From positions 37,087 through 101,086 of the forward strand of contig CAZMGH010000004.1 of assembly GCA_964565805.1 (NCBI GenBank): DNA of 64,000 nt, given 5' to 3'. Every line of letters starts with the position of its first letter. The stretch's first letter is position 1. Below, piece by piece: positions 62,245 to 64,000 of the stretch. Under the pieces are notes generated by a model. The model was not told the origin of the DNA and ran no database searches. It saw only the letters and a list, made by a program, of their open reading frames with translations. This stretch comes from Catenibacillus sp964565805. GTDB taxonomy: Bacteria; Bacillota; Clostridia; Lachnospirales; Lachnospiraceae. Position numbers and translations under genes: made by a program.

Positions 62245-63852
62245 TTATAAATTCTCCCTTTTATCGTATGGAATTACATAATCTGATATGTCATCGCTCC
62301 AATAAAACAACGTGTACGGACCAATTTCTACAATTTCATCCGGCTGCCCGATTAATGACAACATTGTATCCATATCTATCGTTGTTACTACATTATAACG
62401 GATAATAAAATGTTTATCCTTCTCTTCATACCATCGCTTGGATATCAATTCCACATAAGGAGAAATTTCTGTACTTCCCGCAGTGATTTCAACAGGATAA
62501 ATCTCACACTGAAAATCCGTATAATAAGAAATCATTGAAGAACTCCAATAATCCCCATAGCCATTTCCCCACTGCTTTTCCATTAGTACAGAAGCAACCT
62601 GTCTTTGAAGATCGCCGAATCTTCCCATATCATAAATCAAATTTAATTTATATACTCCTGTAAACAGCAGAGCAGCGCAGAGTACAAATACATAAATATA
62701 ATTCACTAATTTAAGCACATTTGCTTTTAGGTATTTCTCATTTTTGAATTTTATACTCAAATCATAAATGGTTAAAATCAGCAGCATGGAACCAAAAATA
62801 AAAAATGGCGCCAAATACCTATTAAACACAACAACATTTGTAGCTACACAGCTGGCTATATTAATTATTGAACACCAAAACAGCACCATTCGCTTCTTAG
62901 GAATTTTAAATATGAAAATAAAATTATAAAGCAAAACAATAGGTATCAAAACAATATAAACCGTAATAATAATATGGTAAATGCCTTCCCAGGATAATAG
63001 CCCACAATATTGGATCCCTCTATAATTAAAAAACTCGAGAAATGTGTGCACAAATCCTCTAAACCTCTGCCACCAATCTGCCGGTGAAGCAAGCTGCAAA
63101 GGCAGTCCTCTGGTCACTAATCCGCCAGCATGTTCCACAAGGGTCAAAAGCAGCTTAGAAAAAACAAAACCGGCAACAGTTCCGCCGAATATTATAATAT
63201 TTCGCCGCACATCTTCCCGTTTGATGATGCAAACAATACAACACATACATACTGGAGCAAAAATTACCATTTGAGTAACACCGTCAGAAAAGGCGCTTAG
63301 TGTACATAAAAGGATATATAAAATCAAATATGGCATCTTTCCTTTTTTTATATACTGAAATACCAGAATAAGGGCCAAAATAAAGTACAAATAAACGATG
63401 TTATGAGAGTTCACATTTAATAATGTATATGCCACTTGGGGAGCTGTCACTCCTAAAATTGCCAATACAGCAAGTACGCCGACTCCAAGACTCCATTTAT
63501 CTTTTAACGCACTGCCTTTAGCATCAAAATCAAAAAAGAAATAAATCAATAAAACCACTGTTGCAGCTTGCACAGCAGCTGGAATCAAATAAACCAGGGT
63601 ACTGGATTTTAATCGAAAAAGAAAGCCCAGAGCAAAATAAATCATATCCGTAAAATAAAAATTATTGGTTCCTAAAACCCAGCTTTCTAATAAAATATTC
63701 CCCTTTAGAAAATCCTTCGCCATAGGAATAAGTGTCGTCGAGTCCGACGACACTTCTATTTTACTGTGATACATATAATTAAAGATAGTAATTATAATAA
63801 ATAAGCCTAAAAATATTGTCAACTTTCTGTAGTTAAATTTTTCCTTCATCAT
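62245..63852 (-). CDS. polytopic membrane protein, GT-C glycosyltransferase-like, unknown function
   Basis: 535 residues with roughly eleven hydrophobic segments and a soluble C-terminal part of ~110 residues. After the first helix comes an acidic loop (SSDSTTLIPMAKDF) in the place where GT-C enzymes keep their catalytic acid, so a GT-C sugar transferase using the polyprenyl-sugar from the next gene is plausible. I do not recognise a named family. ATG with TTGGAG five bases upstream; strong promoter just ahead. Confidence 0.75.
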   Translation of the reverse strand: MMKEKFNYRKLTIFLGLFIIITIFNYMYHSKIEVSSDSTTLIPMAKDFLKGNILLESWVLGTNNFYFTDMIYFALGFLFRLKSSTLVYLIPAAVQAATVVLLIYFFFDFDAKGSALKDKWSLGVGVLAVLAILGVTAPQVAYTLLNVNSHNIVYLYFILALILVFQYIKKGKMPYLILYILLCTLSAFSDGVTQMVIFAPVCMCCIVCIIKREDVRRNIIIFGGTVAGFVFSKLLLTLVEHAGGLVTRGLPLQLASPADWWQRFRGFVHTFLEFFNYRGIQYCGLLSWEGIYHIIITVYIVLIPIVLLYNFIFIFKIPKKRMVLFWCSIINIASCVATNVVVFNRYLAPFFIFGSMLLILTIYDLSIKFKNEKYLKANVLKLVNYIYVFVLCAALLFTGVYKLNLIYDMGRFGDLQRQVASVLMEKQWGNGYGDYWSSSMISYYTDFQCEIYPVEITAGSTEISPYVELISKRWYEEKDKHFIIRYNVVTTIDMDTMLSLIGQPDEIVEIGPYTLFYWSDDISDYVIPYDKRENL

Positions 63853-63899
63853 TCTATCTCCAATCTCATTTTGACATCTAAATGTCTCCTCATTTGTAC

Positions 63900-63928
63900 A
63901 TTATATTTGGTCTTGTATTTGGTGTCAA
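63900..63928 (-). promoter_or_regulatory. Promoter of the membrane protein/GT2 operon
   Basis: Perfect TTGACA (63923-63928), 17-bp spacer and perfect TATAAT (63900-63905) on the minus strand. A small dyad GACAT-CTAA-ATGTC (63873-63886) lies in the leader. The remaining 70 bases to the window end show nothing recognised. Confidence 0.8.
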
Positions 63929-64000
63929 CCCGGATCCTCGCATGTGGTGCAGATATAAACTATTGGTAAATACGCTTTACATACCACCTTACTGGTGATA

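Overview
The window looks like a low-to-mid GC Firmicute, most likely a Lachnospiraceae (Clostridium cluster XIVa) gut anaerobe. This rests on the style of RpoB, RpoC and the ribosomal proteins, strong AGGAGG ribosome binding sites, TTGACA/TATAAT promoters, DegV proteins, MurT/GatD, a CBS-DRTGG pyrophosphatase and DUF4214 wall proteins. Genus is not resolved. Two runs of exactly 100 N (29683-29782 and 56862-56961) are each flanked by an identical 55-base sequence. Removing the N plus one flank restores an open frame in both cases, so both gaps appear to be unmerged contig overlaps rather than missing DNA.

Left part (1-33.8 kb), housekeeping, mostly on the minus strand: partial murA; a YfhO-family membrane protein with a shikimate-kinase-like protein; two tandem plus-strand CBS/DRTGG inorganic pyrophosphatases followed by a frameshifted flavin reductase; then pgi, rpoC and rpoB. 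Next come two degV genes around prfC, uvrA with a LexA-type box, a ROK protein, a histidine phosphatase, a two-component system, an AraC regulator, the lipid II amidation pair murT-gatD, and a zinc-ribbon/YARHG membrane protein.

Middle (33.9-42.4 kb): rpmG-secE-nusG-rplK-rplA, an L10 leader with attenuator, and rplJ-rplL. These genes normally run straight into rpoBC, but here rpoB lies about 16 kb away behind its own promoter. Upstream lie an LTA-synthase-family sulfatase, comF and an LCP (LytR-CpsA-Psr) ligase.

Right part (42.6-64 kb), a cell-wall polysaccharide region that reads as more AT-rich from about 48 kb: a MerR-methyltransferase fusion; the dTDP-L-rhamnose genes rfbA, fused rfbB-rfbD and rfbC; an XRE regulator; a GT2 glycosyltransferase; a phosphohexomutase; and a three-module ManC/ManA fusion whose nucleotidyltransferase signatures are eroded. 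Divergent from that fusion is an operon of intact manC, gmd, rmd and an L,D-transpeptidase carrying DUF4214 and choline-binding-type repeats. A convergent DUF4214/NlpC-P60 hydrolase, a serine-hydrolase remnant, a second GT2 and a polytopic membrane protein follow. The region therefore encodes complete routes to dTDP-L-rhamnose and, by inference, GDP-D-rhamnose, plus polymer-attachment and wall-remodelling proteins. The most notable features are the degenerate ManC/ManA fusion, a MerR-type 19-bp-spacer promoter between the MerR-methyltransferase and rfbA, and the transpeptidase tightly linked to the GDP-sugar genes. No tRNA, rRNA, CRISPR array, transposase or prophage gene was seen.
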